Shown here in pieces: positions 13,124 through 24,123 of a DNA stretch of 64,000 nucleotides. Both the position numbers and the translations under genes were made by a program. The notes under the pieces are model-generated. The model was not told the origin of the DNA, searched no databases, and saw only the letters and a list, made by a program, of their open reading frames with translations. The stretch is from Acanthacorydalis orientalis (taxonomy: Eukaryota; Arthropoda; Insecta; Megaloptera; Corydalidae), in NCBI GenBank assembly GCA_034766995.1, contig CM068322.1, positions 21,404,245 through 21,468,244 on the forward strand, given 5' to 3'. Position 1 is the stretch's first letter. Each line of letters begins with the position of its first letter.

Positions 13124-13191
13124 TTATGAGCCTTGTGAGCCGCAGTGCTCCATATCGTTCATGTAAAAGGGAGGGGCAACAGGTCCTCCAG
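13124..13191 (-). CDS. Candidate terminal exon, 22-codon tail, function unknown
   Basis: Minus-strand GC-rich patch behind a good acceptor: a pyrimidine-rich tract followed by TAATATAG at 13192-13199. After two bases completing a split codon the frame reads GGPVAPPFYMNDMEHCGSQGS and then stops at TAA (13124-13126). The frame stays open upstream of the acceptor, but there the codons are AT-rich and intron-like. I do not recognise the peptide. It lies about 1.1 kb 5' of the eag PAS exon on the same strand and starts in the same codon phase, so an upstream eag exon could in principle splice to it and make a truncated product. It could also be the last exon of a nested gene, or chance. No polyadenylation signal is obvious just downstream. 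Confidence 0.35.
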
Positions 13192-14344
13192 CTATATTAG
13201 AAGAAGGTACAAAAATTATGTTACAGTTTCCAGAATCTAGTCTGGTAATAAATATTCGAAAACGTTTTGTCGCCGAAACGCTTAATTTAAAGGTAATTAC
13301 TCTTTTGAAACATATATATTTTTTTACTATTGATTTCCTTTTCAACAAACTTATTTATAAAAAAAAATCGATAAACATCTTAGTCTTAACTTTTCCATAT
13401 AAAAACATATAGTATTATTTTAATATCTAATTATTAATCAAGAGCACAGTTAAGTTTCATGATCGATATTTTAAAACCATATCCATTAGATTATTGAAAT
13501 CACTGCTTAGAAATACGAAACATTATCTAAATAATTAATGTCTGGAACAGTTAAAAATATTTATTTACAAAAATATAAAATACTTATGAACATCAGCGAA
13601 AAAGACACCAGTGAATTCAGTCACTGTCATAAGTTTCAATTAGTATCTACTATTAATATATTTTAAATATCAAAAACCTGAAGATAAATGCTTATAAATA
13701 AAGTAAATTCAATTTTTATTCGTCAAAAATATTTTTTGGTAGAATGCATTTATAAATTAAGATAAATTGTAGTTTAATGGAAATTTATATAAACTTTTAT
13801 TACAAACATTTTGCCTATACATGTATTTATTTATGTATTTATATTAATATAATCTATTTCTAGTTTATATTAGATTAATAAAAAACTGAATCTTAATAGG
13901 ATAATATAAGCGAATAGAATAAAATATAGCTCTTAAAATTAAATGTTATAGGATAGACGAAGTATTGTAGATTTAATGGTAACATTCATAGCTTTTATGA
14001 CTAAGATACGTTAGAATAATCCGGAAAGCTTAATATTTAGACATTTATAATACATTAAAATATCAAGATTAGTTTAAAACATTAAATAAGGTTGGAGAGT
14101 TTAATTTCCTTTATGAAACCATGTAATTTGTAACAACGGAATCGATGTCATTGCTGAAATTGTTAGAAGTTTTGTCTAACAATGAAAAAAAAATTATGAT
14201 TAGTAATTTTAAATTATGTTCAAGTACCTGACATTATGTTTGAATGGACAGATTTTATTTATACAATATACTCATTAAAATTAAGAAAGATAAAATTCCA
14301 TTTTAGTTATTTATAAATCATGTGTTATATTTTTCTTTTGAACA

Positions 14345-14391
<47 letters not shown>
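14345..14391. repeat. (TA)n microsatellite
   Basis: Uninterrupted TA run of about 22 units. Confidence 0.95.
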
Positions 14392-14393
<2 letters not shown>

Positions 14394-14722
14394 CTACATA
14401 TTAAAAAAACAAAATTTTATTTACGTTTTATATTTTGTATAAATAATATTTTATTTATTTTTTGTAATTTCAAATAAGATGAATTATTTGAAACATAAGA
14501 AATTATTTATAAAAATATTTTTTACTATCATTAAATAAAAAGATAGAATAAAACGCAAATAAATTATAAAAATTCTTTCTTTTTTCTAATATTTTGGTTG
14601 AAATAAATATTCTAAGTAATAATTTCAAAACCTCCCATATTTTGAAATATATTTAGCTTTAAATCAAGGTCAAAAATACTTAACAATGATATTAAACACT
14701 TAAAATCGATAGTGCTTATGAA

Positions 14723-14725
<3 letters not shown>

Positions 14726-14791
<66 letters not shown>
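14726..14791. repeat. (TA)n microsatellite
   Basis: TA run with one AAAT interruption near 14765. Confidence 0.95.
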
Positions 14792-15763
14792 GTGCATCAA
14801 ATATTTATTTTACGTTAATGAATATTAGGACTAAGATAATACATTGGGTATTCTAAATGATGATTATGTTTCAAGTTTTGAGCAGGTATCGTATAATCAT
14901 CTTTCGCTCAATGATTTTCTATAGGCCGGATGTTTTGCAAACCATAAACCATCCCTTGTCTGTTTATATCACCGAAAACGTCAAGTATTTGGTTATCTGA
15001 ATATGTATATTCTCACAGTCCACATCGTAAATAATAAAATAGCATTTTGTGATATTTATTTCACTAGAACACATTTAGGTAGTTTTTTATACACATAAGT
15101 CTGTTTTAAAAATAGATTTTATATCTGAAAATTTAGATATGGATTTTACAGTTTGATCAAGATTTAATAACTATTATTAAAATATTTTAAAAGATTTTCT
15201 TAAATGAAAGTTAAAGTAAGAATATTTAATGTTAAAATAAAACCTGATAAAACTGAAATAAATTAGATTACAGGAAACAAAATTCAATTTTAAACAAAGT
15301 AATTTTAACATTGAAATTTCTTTAACAAAATCGTACACTTGTGCGCAGTACAACAGATGATACTAACGTGATAAAATTTTATTACAAAGGTAAACACATA
15401 AGCAAAACTAAAGTTGTACATAAAACTTTTAGAATTAAATTATTCCAAACACAATAAAACAATATATTTAATTATGAATTATTAAACTTTGTTTAATATT
15501 ATTCATTTATATCACCTTCTCTTTATGAATTTAAAAATGTTTACATGTTTTCATTTTCAAATGTCTAAACATAAATATAAAAAGAATACATTATAAAATT
15601 TTCCTAACTACTTTCTATAATAATGTGTATGAAAGTCGTTATAGTATATATCAAAAAATACTGTATTGTTATAAAATATTTATTTGCATAAAAACATATT
15701 AACATTACTAAATATAATTATATACTGAAAAATTAAAATAAACTTTTAAAAAATAATGTACAT

Positions 15764-15832
15764 CAATATATATATATATCAATGCCAAAAATAAAATATG
15801 TACACCCGTATATATATATATATATATTGATA

Positions 15833-15880
<48 letters not shown>
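15764..15880. repeat. Clustered (TA)n microsatellites
   Basis: A short tract at 15767-15779, then 15811-15828 and a longer one at 15838-15879. Confidence 0.95.
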
Positions 15881-15882
<2 letters not shown>

Positions 15883-17510
15883 CTTTGATTTAATAAATAT
15901 GCGGTTATTAAATATTCATATTTGTTAAAGAGAGTTGTGTATTAATTAATTTGATATTTATGAAATTCTAATTTAATATTTTACGACTTTGGAATGTTAT
16001 AACGAGTTTAAAAGTAAATACTCATAAATTATGAAAAAAATTATTAATATTTAACTTAAAAAATGATTCATACATATTTAATGAGGAATTTAATGATATA
16101 TTTTTTAAACGATAAATAGTAACGAATTTAATAGAAAATAATGAATTCATTAAATTGGTTGCAAAAAAAGAGTACAATATTCATAAATATGACTTAAAAT
16201 TGCTATAAATATTTATAAAAATTCTCATTAATATAGCAGGCTTTTCATAAATCATTAAATATTACAATAATTTTTTTATTACTTTGATATTTTTATATTA
16301 ATTAATATGTATATTTTCTTGACAATTTTAAATGTATTTTGTAAAACTTATTATTTGTTTCATTTACTGTTATCTTCTATAAAATAGTTTTATTTTTATA
16401 TATTAATTACTTTTCTAAGAAATAGTAATGTCTTTCATCTATATTCATAAATAAATTGAATTGTATCCTCAATGTATGTTTTTTTTATATCAGTGTCTTC
16501 CAAACTTAATTTTCTCAACAACTCATTTGAACAGCATTTAAACTCTTATTCATAATTATTTTTTTCATTTATATTATTTTCCATAATATATGAAGACACA
16601 AAACTATATGTCTACACAACCAAGAAAACGCAAAATAAATATTAAAAAACGTTTAAATCAATAAATTATAATATTAAAATAGATCATGTAATATGATTTA
16701 ATACATTATTTTAATTGTAGATTATGTAGCGAATTTTAAATGTTTGCAATAAATATAACAAATGTTATTATGTAGTAAATTTAGATAGAGGTATGAATTT
16801 CCAACCAGTTTTTTGCATTTGAAGGCTACTAATATAAAATATGGAATGTACAAAAAGTATTTTTGAAAAATAATTTAAGTTGGTTTCTTTATAAATAATA
16901 ACCATGTATTTGTTTTCTTTAAACTTGCTTACTTCGATAAGCATATTTCTGTGTCATTATCATTTAAAAGATACAAAGCATAAATTAAAAAATGACATTA
17001 TTCTACATTCTGACAGTGTTGATTTTGAAAATATATTGAAATAAATCAAAATTATTTAAGAAATATTTATGAAAAAATCACATAATATCATACGTATTGT
17101 AACATATAAACAAATAATAATTCATTTTTTCAAAAAAAAAATTAAAGTCATCTTTTATATAATTAATTTATCAATTTTTGTAATATCTGATTTTAGAAAA
17201 TTTTATCAGAGCTAAAATTAAAATAAAATGAACAAGATTTTAACGACTGTGACAAAATCAAATAAGAGAGCAGGAACATAATAGGAAAAAAGTAGAGAGA
17301 ATGTTTTTGTATTGATGCTAATACAATAAAAGCGGAAAAATAATGCAGAAACAATGTCATATATTTTAATCGTTCTATTTTTAAAAGTTGTGGTGCTCCC
17401 TGTAATGATACTAATTGAAGAAAGTAAAAAATACGAAAGAAATGAGATGGTTGAAGTATAACATGACAAGATCAACAAAATGATAAAGTAATTTTATCTA
17501 CGGTCATGAA

Positions 17511-17512
<2 letters not shown>

Positions 17513-17555
<43 letters not shown>
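17513..17555. repeat. (TA)n microsatellite
   Basis: TA run of about 20 units. Confidence 0.95.
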
Positions 17556-17559
<4 letters not shown>

Positions 17560-17879
17560 GATCAAATATTATAGATAAGTATAAATAATAGATTTTTCTA
17601 AAAATAATTCGATGTATTATGCAGTACTGTTCAGAACTTCCTCAATATTCCGTTTTATCGCTGACTTCCACTTTGATTTTATTACAATTTTAAGTCATGT
17701 TTACCTAATATTGATCACAAAATGTCTTAAAAATGTGTACCGTCAATATTTAAAACTATTAATTACTGTTATAATGTAGTTCTGTTAGTCTTCTTGAATT
17801 CATATTCACAAATGAATTATTTTTTCGCTTAACAAACCACAAAAATATTTTCTCATCAAAAATGTTCAATAAGTGATTA

Positions 17880-18118
17880 TTACTTCAACCCATTTCAATG
17901 GCGATGATATCATTCTCAACGCATTAAGTTACAAAAACAGATTTTGCTGCGAATCAATTTTGAAATTTAAATTATTGGTTATTTCGTTGGATCGTTCAGA
18001 CCATTCTTTAATCTGTGTTGTTGCGACCAGTTTCGATTTGTATCATCTTCAAGTAGATATTTAGAACTGTCATTTTAAATTATCTGCCTGAAGATTATGA
18101 TAATCGAAACCGATATGT
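17880..18118. repeat. Dispersed repeat with hairpin, 'CATTTCAATGGCGATGATAT' member
   Basis: Starts near CATTTCAATGGCGATGATAT (17891-17910) and ends in a hairpin. GTTTCGATTTGTATCATCTT (about 18028-18047) faces the inverted partner CTGAAGATTATGATAATCGA (about 18091-18110), with a loop of about 45 bases. Related cores occur at 10517-10530, 20634-20652, 22878-22895 and, on the minus strand, about 25892-25920. An open frame running through 17873-18064 is a by-product of the repeat and not a recognisable protein. Confidence 0.45.
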
Positions 18119-19734
18119 ATTACATATAAAACAACAAACAGAATAATACCAGATATTATTCTAAATTCATATTAAAATTATTTAAATTTTATTGACATCC
18201 GTACAGTTAAAACTTATCATTTCTTATTAAGTTTGATGTTGGTTTTATAAAAATTCAACAGACATTAAATATAATATAAATGAATAGTAATATATTAATT
18301 AATAATAAGTGTCATTCTTTATTTCTTTATAAATACCAGAACTGACACTTATTTGTAATTGTTTTGTTATTAATCATTATTTTACAGGTTGATATAAGAT
18401 AGCACGTGACCATGAAATAAAAACGAATGGAAATAGTGGTCGCTTGAAGATGTACGAGTCACTAAGTAAGTATATTTTTTCAAGAAAAATTTTAAATAAA
18501 TTTATATTATAAATTTTATATTGTACTAAAATACTGTAACTTTAAAAAACAATAGAATCTTTGTTATTTTAAATGTCAATAGAGAACTGAATTGATAAAC
18601 AGTGAAGTTTATATATGAGTAAACATTTTTTTTGTGATAAAATAAAATTCTAGATTTGTTTACAGTGATGGCTTTTTTTAAAAAATAAAATAAAATTTAT
18701 ATCCTTTTTTTGTACCATTTTTTTCTAAACAAATAAGTAAATTTTATGTAATATTATAATAGATACTCAAAATTCTATCGATCTTAAAAGTGGAAGAATT
18801 TAGATGAAATTTTACATTTTCCTCTTCACTTAACTTAAAAAGTTTGTAACAGTTAAAAAAATGACAATTTTAAATCATTAGTTATACATTATTATATGAT
18901 ATAAAAAGTATATTTTTTTCTAAGACTATGACATAATTTATGATAATTTTTTAATAGAAGTGTTTATGAAAAAATGAAATGGCTAACCATTCAATTCTTT
19001 ATTATATAATTGATCGTGATTCGGGAAAGTCAATTCTCTCTTTAAATATTTTATTCAAAATTATTTAATGTTGATTTATATCCGTATTTATACTCCACTT
19101 TTCAAGAAAACAACATTTTAAAATATACATTTGAAATGCTAATTAAAGGAAAGATATTTTTCTCGAGATAATAATTGAATCAAACATAAAGCTGTATTAA
19201 AAAGAAGATAACTTTTTAATAAGAAGTAGATAATGAATTTAAAAAATCTTTTTCGAAGATAAATTATGTAGGAAGAAAAACATAATATGTACATGTTATC
19301 TTTCTTTCGTTTCCTTTTTATTTATGGAAACCCTGAAGATGAACACATCATTTAAATAGAATGTTGCATTTATAAATATTTATTTTTCATTATTTTTTTC
19401 TTTTTAAAGAAACGCACAATTTTACTTATTCGAAATAATTGGACATGAAGTACAAAAATATCTAATATATATTTATCTAATTATACAGAATACTGAACGA
19501 TAACTTCATTAAAAATATAATATGGAAAATGTTTGTGATGTATAACAAAGGAGAATAAAAAATCGTATTCATTTGATCAGAACTTGATTATACGAGAGAA
19601 AGAATAAACGAGATAGCTTAAATTAAAATGTTTCGTTCTTTTTTGTTGAAGACATTGACAAGTATTTCGCGTGACAAAAGAAACATAAATGAACTCTTGA
19701 AACCAACCACTATCTAAGTGTGTGGTTTTTGTGG

Positions 19735-19737
<3 letters not shown>

Positions 19738-19787
<50 letters not shown>

Positions 19788-19800
19788 TATGTGTGTATAT
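19738..19800. repeat. (TA)n then (GTAT) microsatellite
   Basis: About 22 TA units followed by GAATATGTGTGTATA. It is the 3' flank of the SINE-like segment on the minus strand. Confidence 0.95.
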
Positions 19801-19905
19801 ACTCTATTTTACTCGGATAGAAATCTCCACTGGGATTAAAACCCACGTATTCACTTGAAAGAGTAATATGAAATTTAAAAGAAGGCAGTTTTCACCGCAC
19901 TATAG
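19790..19905 (-). repeat. Possible tRNA-derived SINE, copy 2
   Basis: The minus strand has an A-box-like TAGTGCGGTGA (19892-19902) and, about 48 bases on, a B-box-like GGGTTTTAATCCC (19832-19844). The sequence then runs into a (TA)n/(GTAT) tract at 19738-19800. Box spacing is as in tRNA-derived SINEs. It is diverged from the copy at 8006-8125, and relatedness between the two is not proven. Confidence 0.4.
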
Positions 19906-20397
19906 ATTGTTAAAATACAGGCAGATAAAAGTTATACTAATAATTATCGTTGACTTTGATTTTTTTATATAATATATAGAATATTTAAACTACTTTTGAT
20001 GTAACCGATTTTTTTACGCAATGTAATTTATAGTTTATCTTAAATAAGATCGCGAATTTATTAAAATTCGAAATGTTTTAACGGTTAATGATTTTTTACC
20101 AGTACTTTTGAATATTATAATATATTTAAATTAACTATTTCACAAAACAACAACGAATTACATACTTTTAAACAAAATTTAAAAATATGAATAAATCAAT
20201 ATGATTTTCTTTACAGTATTTTATCACATTGTTTTTATTTTTTATCAAACATTTTTAGAGATTAAAATATGCTTATAATGATTTTTATTGTATACAAAAA
20301 ATTTAAAACAGTAATATTCCGAATTATATTAAATCACGTTCCCAAAAACCGACATTTTTTTTATTAAATGTCAAAAATTTGAGAGAAATTAAGCAAA

Positions 20398-20433
<36 letters not shown>

Positions 20434-20630
20434 GATTATTATTTTTTGATATTTGCAACAACATTTAACAATAATAAGTTTCTAGTATCAATTTAAATTA
20501 ATGGATTTATTAAAAACCTTATGTATTTTTTCTCATATTAATTTTTCACTCAATCGACATACCGGAAAAAAATTCTGATCGAAATTTTTCAATAATTGTT
20601 TGTTTGAAAAATGAAAAGAGATTTAATCTC

Positions 20631-20780
20631 AACGCATTTCAATATTGATGCCATTATTTACATAGCGCTAAGGTATCAAAAAACTCGAACTGACCTGATT
20701 TATACAGTATTGATTTCTTTTTATCACTATAACATTTTTTTGAAGCTTTGAGGATGATAGTATTGCTGTTTAAATGCTCA
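20631..20780. repeat. Dispersed hairpin-repeat family, diverged member
   Basis: 'acgcatttcaatattgatgc', then 'acatagcgctaaggtatc' and 'aaaaaactcgaac', matches the 17880-18118 repeat in order ('acccatttcaatggcgatga', 'acgcattaagttac', 'aaaaacag'). It ends near a 'gaagctttgaggatgatagt' segment like the distal hairpin arm of that family. Diverged, no coding sequence. Confidence 0.35.
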
Positions 20781-21069
20781 TAAGTAACGAAATAATAAAT
20801 AATCAATTATTGAACTTTTTGATCAAAACATTTTTCTGTTATGGAGGAGTAGCAAAAAATTATTTTCGAAAGAAAAATTTATATTTTTATAAAAGTAACT
20901 GTTTATCTATATTTAGAAAGCATCGTTCATTCGGCATTCGATTTTCCAGCAGATTGTTTTTGTAAATAATTAAATTATTATATAAATCTTATATTAATAT
21001 CATAATTTTAAATTAACATTTTATTTTCAGTATAAAAGAAACACTTTATCTTGTATCTAGAAATTGCAA

Positions 21070-21088
21070 TATATATATATACTTCTTG

Positions 21089-21145
<57 letters not shown>
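21070..21145. repeat. (TA)n microsatellites
   Basis: A 12-base tract, then an uninterrupted run from 21090 to 21144. Further tracts lie at 20402-20431, 21639-21680 and 21931-21980. Confidence 0.95.
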
Positions 21146-21149
<4 letters not shown>

Positions 21150-21643
21150 GAATGATAAACAAATATTTATAAATGAAAATTATAACATTTTGAAGTGGCT
21201 ATGCTGATAAATTGTAACATTAAATAATTTATTCTATATTATAGTCTTTTAAAAACTAATCAAGAAAGACTAATAATGTGTCAGTTACAATGACTGATTG
21301 GTTGATACAGGTCGGATATATCAACGAAACGAAAACTAAAAAGTTCAGATCGCTGAAATGGGCAACTCAAGGTTTTAGTTATTGGTAAAATTCGACATTT
21401 TTCAAGTTGAAAAAGTGTATCTAGTTCATTTTTAACATTCCAATCCTGAATTACACCTAATTCTATAATATATCTTCAATATCCTTGTATTTGTTTTCTC
21501 AGCAGATTTTATTTATTGGTCAAAAAATTATAAAGCAATATTTGTGAAATAATTGAATTTATTTTTTTTTTAATATTAAACTGTTGTATTTTTTCAAATA
21601 TAAATATATGCATGTGCATTTTTTTAACTTTTTATTACATATA

Positions 21644-21677
<34 letters not shown>

Positions 21678-21680
21678 ATA

Positions 21681-21770
21681 GGGGCTTCGCCCTCTGCTCG
21701 CTGCGATCACTAACCACCGAGCTCGCTGCGCTCGCCCGCTTGTCAATTATAAGCCTCTACTTGTAACCGA
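21681..21770. repeat. GC-rich hairpin block at a (TA)n tract, probable transposon end
   Basis: Directly after a TA microsatellite comes GGGGCTTCGCCCTCTGCTCG, then CTGCGATCACTAACCACCGA, then GCTCGCTGCGCTCGCCCGC. It contains a GGGC-TTC-GCCC hairpin and repeated GCTCGCTGCG motifs. G+C is about two thirds, against a fifth around it. The block then fades into AT-rich DNA near 21770. Such 'gcttcgcc/gctcgctgcgctcgc' sequence is common at the ends of interspersed repeats in many eukaryotes. No partner end was found within the window, so the class is left open. Confidence 0.5.
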
Positions 21771-21923
21771 ATGAAACAATAAACATCTTTTTAAAACGCA
21801 TTTATATCTATATAATCATTATCGCAGACAGATTGCAACGTTATTGTTTTATATATGAGATAAATAAATAAATCATAAATAAATAAGTCAAAGTCATCAA
21901 AAATTTTTCGTGGATAATTTTGG

Positions 21924-21981
<58 letters not shown>

Positions 21982-22920
21982 CTGTATTTCAATATTTCAT
22001 TTACAATGAAATGCTGTTTGTTTACACAATATTTAATATACTTACATGATTACTTTCACATAAAATTTATTTGTAATTATAAAATTAAATATTCCGTTAA
22101 GTAAGTGTCAAAACGTGAAGGAAATTAAATTCGTTTCATAAATTTCAATAGCTATTCAATGAAAGTTTTAGGTATTTGCTTGAAGCAAAATGTAACAACA
22201 CAAATGCCGTTCAAACATTTTCGTTGATAAGTTTGAGTAGAACTGTTTCACGAATAACATTTATGATGAAATGTAAACATTTAGAAATTACATATTTTAA
22301 ATATTCATCAAAAAGCAATTCGTCTAAAATCAAATTCAAACTAAAATTGTAATTAATGTAAAAAAATACTACATTTCTATTTATAGAAATCATCATCTAT
22401 TCGTGTCCATAAAAAAACTGAATATGTTAAAATCAAATCATAATACTCAATGAAACTTTTTCATTCAGAATTCACAAGTCCTCGTTACTTGTATGGAGAA
22501 TTTTTTAACGAACAAATATGTTTTCGTATTTCGCTTTTTAATACAAATGAATAGTTTAAAAAGTTATCACATATGTTTTTTAGAGTTTCATTCATTTTAA
22601 AGTAATTGGATACGAATAATAATTACTTCATAAAATATTTTATACAATTAAAGTTATTTTTGAAATATTAACTGAATTTATTTAATATTTTAATACATTT
22701 TTTTACATTTCATTATTATGCGTATTTAGGTACTGTATAATTTTATTATTTTTATACAAAATATCTAAATTATATTATTAATAAAATATTAAAAATTATT
22801 AAAAAATGAACTAATCATATATTCTTTTCAAATCAAAAGTGTTCAATAATTGCTAATTTTTGTGTCATGCTTAAGTACATTTCAATGGCGATTCCATCAT
22901 CAGGTACAGGAAAAACTATA

Positions 22921-24123
22921 CAGTCGTATCTTTTTATGCGCATCTCTTTAATACGGTTTTGAATTTATGCGGTGCATATTATATGCAAATTCGTGGTTTC
23001 CCCGTTGTATATACATATATGAGCTACAAGTTGTTCAACAAATTTAAATTTAAATTATTATATTTTTTTTAAAATTTATATTTTTTAAAATTATATTTTT
23101 AACTTAAAATTTTCTATTTCGGACTGTTTAAATCATGTTGTACCTGCTATCTCTGAAATGAGACCACAAACTTTAAATACTTGCTGGAAAGAAGTTTGGT
23201 CTGGATGTGTTGCAAACAGTACAACCATTCAAACATTGACATTATCAGTTGAAATCATTACTTTGGCACATGAAATTGGTGGAGAAAGTTTTAATACCTT
23301 TATCTAGAATGATATCGATAAACTTCTTGTAGATAATGCCTTAAGGGTCGATATTATTATTCATATAACTTTAGATATTGTCGAAAATCCAGAAAATGAT
23401 AGTGAAACGGAAGAAAAACTCAAACCATCCCCCTCACAGAAAATGAAGTTTGAGAAGATCTTCACCTTTACAATAAATTAGAAAATTATTTTTTTGTTCA
23501 TGACGCAAATTCTGAAAGAGCCTTCAAATTCCAACATGAGCTGAAAAATTGCATGTCTGGATAACTCGAATTGCATAAAAAAATTATTAAAATCATCATC
23601 GTAAAATTTTATCACTGATTACATTGTCAGAGGAAAAAAATCAACATAGAACGAGGGTGAAGTTGACTTTAATTCTGTTTGTGAAGAACCATTGTCTTTA
23701 CTATGCAGATTTGATGCTCTAACTACCTCTTCTAGTGCTGAAAGTGATTTTACAGCAGTTCACAAATGGTGCCGAACACTACCAGATATTGACGATAATT
23801 CTAACGAAAAAATGTAAAAAGAATTCTTAATTTTCAATAAAATTAAATAAAGTTTTAAAACAAAAATTATTTTAAGTTTTTCTATCAATTTCTTTCATAT
23901 TTTCGGTGAGTTTTTAAGAATTCTTATTTTCCTGAATTTTCATAATTGTTTTATACGATTTTGGTTGTATTTTAACTTATTGCTTTGGTTTTATGGGGTT
24001 TTAGAAATCTATAGAACGTATTCCCAATTTTTCAACATAAGTTATGTATTTTTTGTATGATTTTTTTATAAGTAGGATTCTGTAAAACGTATTTACCACA
24101 TAAAAAGAAACTTGAATGTACTG
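22921..24123 (+). mobile_element. Tigger/pogo-type DNA transposon, internally deleted and decayed
   Basis: The left end starts CAGTCGTATCTTTTTATGCG directly after a TA (22919-22920). The right end, read inward on the minus strand, starts CAGTACATTCAAG and continues with a similar TTTTTATG stretch, so the two ends form imperfect inverted repeats. The left 120 bases also carry the repeated 'atacggttttgaatttatgcggtgcatatt' type of sequence seen at Tigger ends. At about 1.2 kb it is well short of an autonomous Tigger (about 2.5 kb), and only the 3' part of the transposase gene remains. The TA expected after the right end reads TG, so that copy of the target site has mutated. Confidence 0.75.
23122..23818 (+). 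pseudogene. Tigger/Jerky-type (CENP-B-like) transposase C-terminal remnant
   Basis: Translation from 23122 gives VVPAISEMRPQTLNTCWKEV, then LSVEIITLAHEIGGESFNTF, a stop, and NDIDKLLVDNALR. This is the known pattern of the tail of Tigger/pogo transposases (a 'TLN.CWKK.WP' motif, then 'A..VGGEGF.D....D..ELL'). A frameshift near 23450 leads to EDLHLYNKLENYFFVHDANSERAFKFQHELKNCMSG (two runs joined without gap in the DNA), the following C-terminal 'D..SER.LKF..ELK' block. A third open stretch, from about 23650 to the TAA at 23818, reads FDALTTSSSAESDFTAVHKW and is less certain. There are several stops and no catalytic DDE core, so it cannot be functional. Confidence 0.72.

Noticed and set aside
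17218..17478. 86-codon minus-strand frame rich in S, F, Y and L with hydrophobic stretches
   Set aside because: Looks like a membrane protein only because AT-rich minus-strand codons give F, L, I, S and Y. No start context or similarity.
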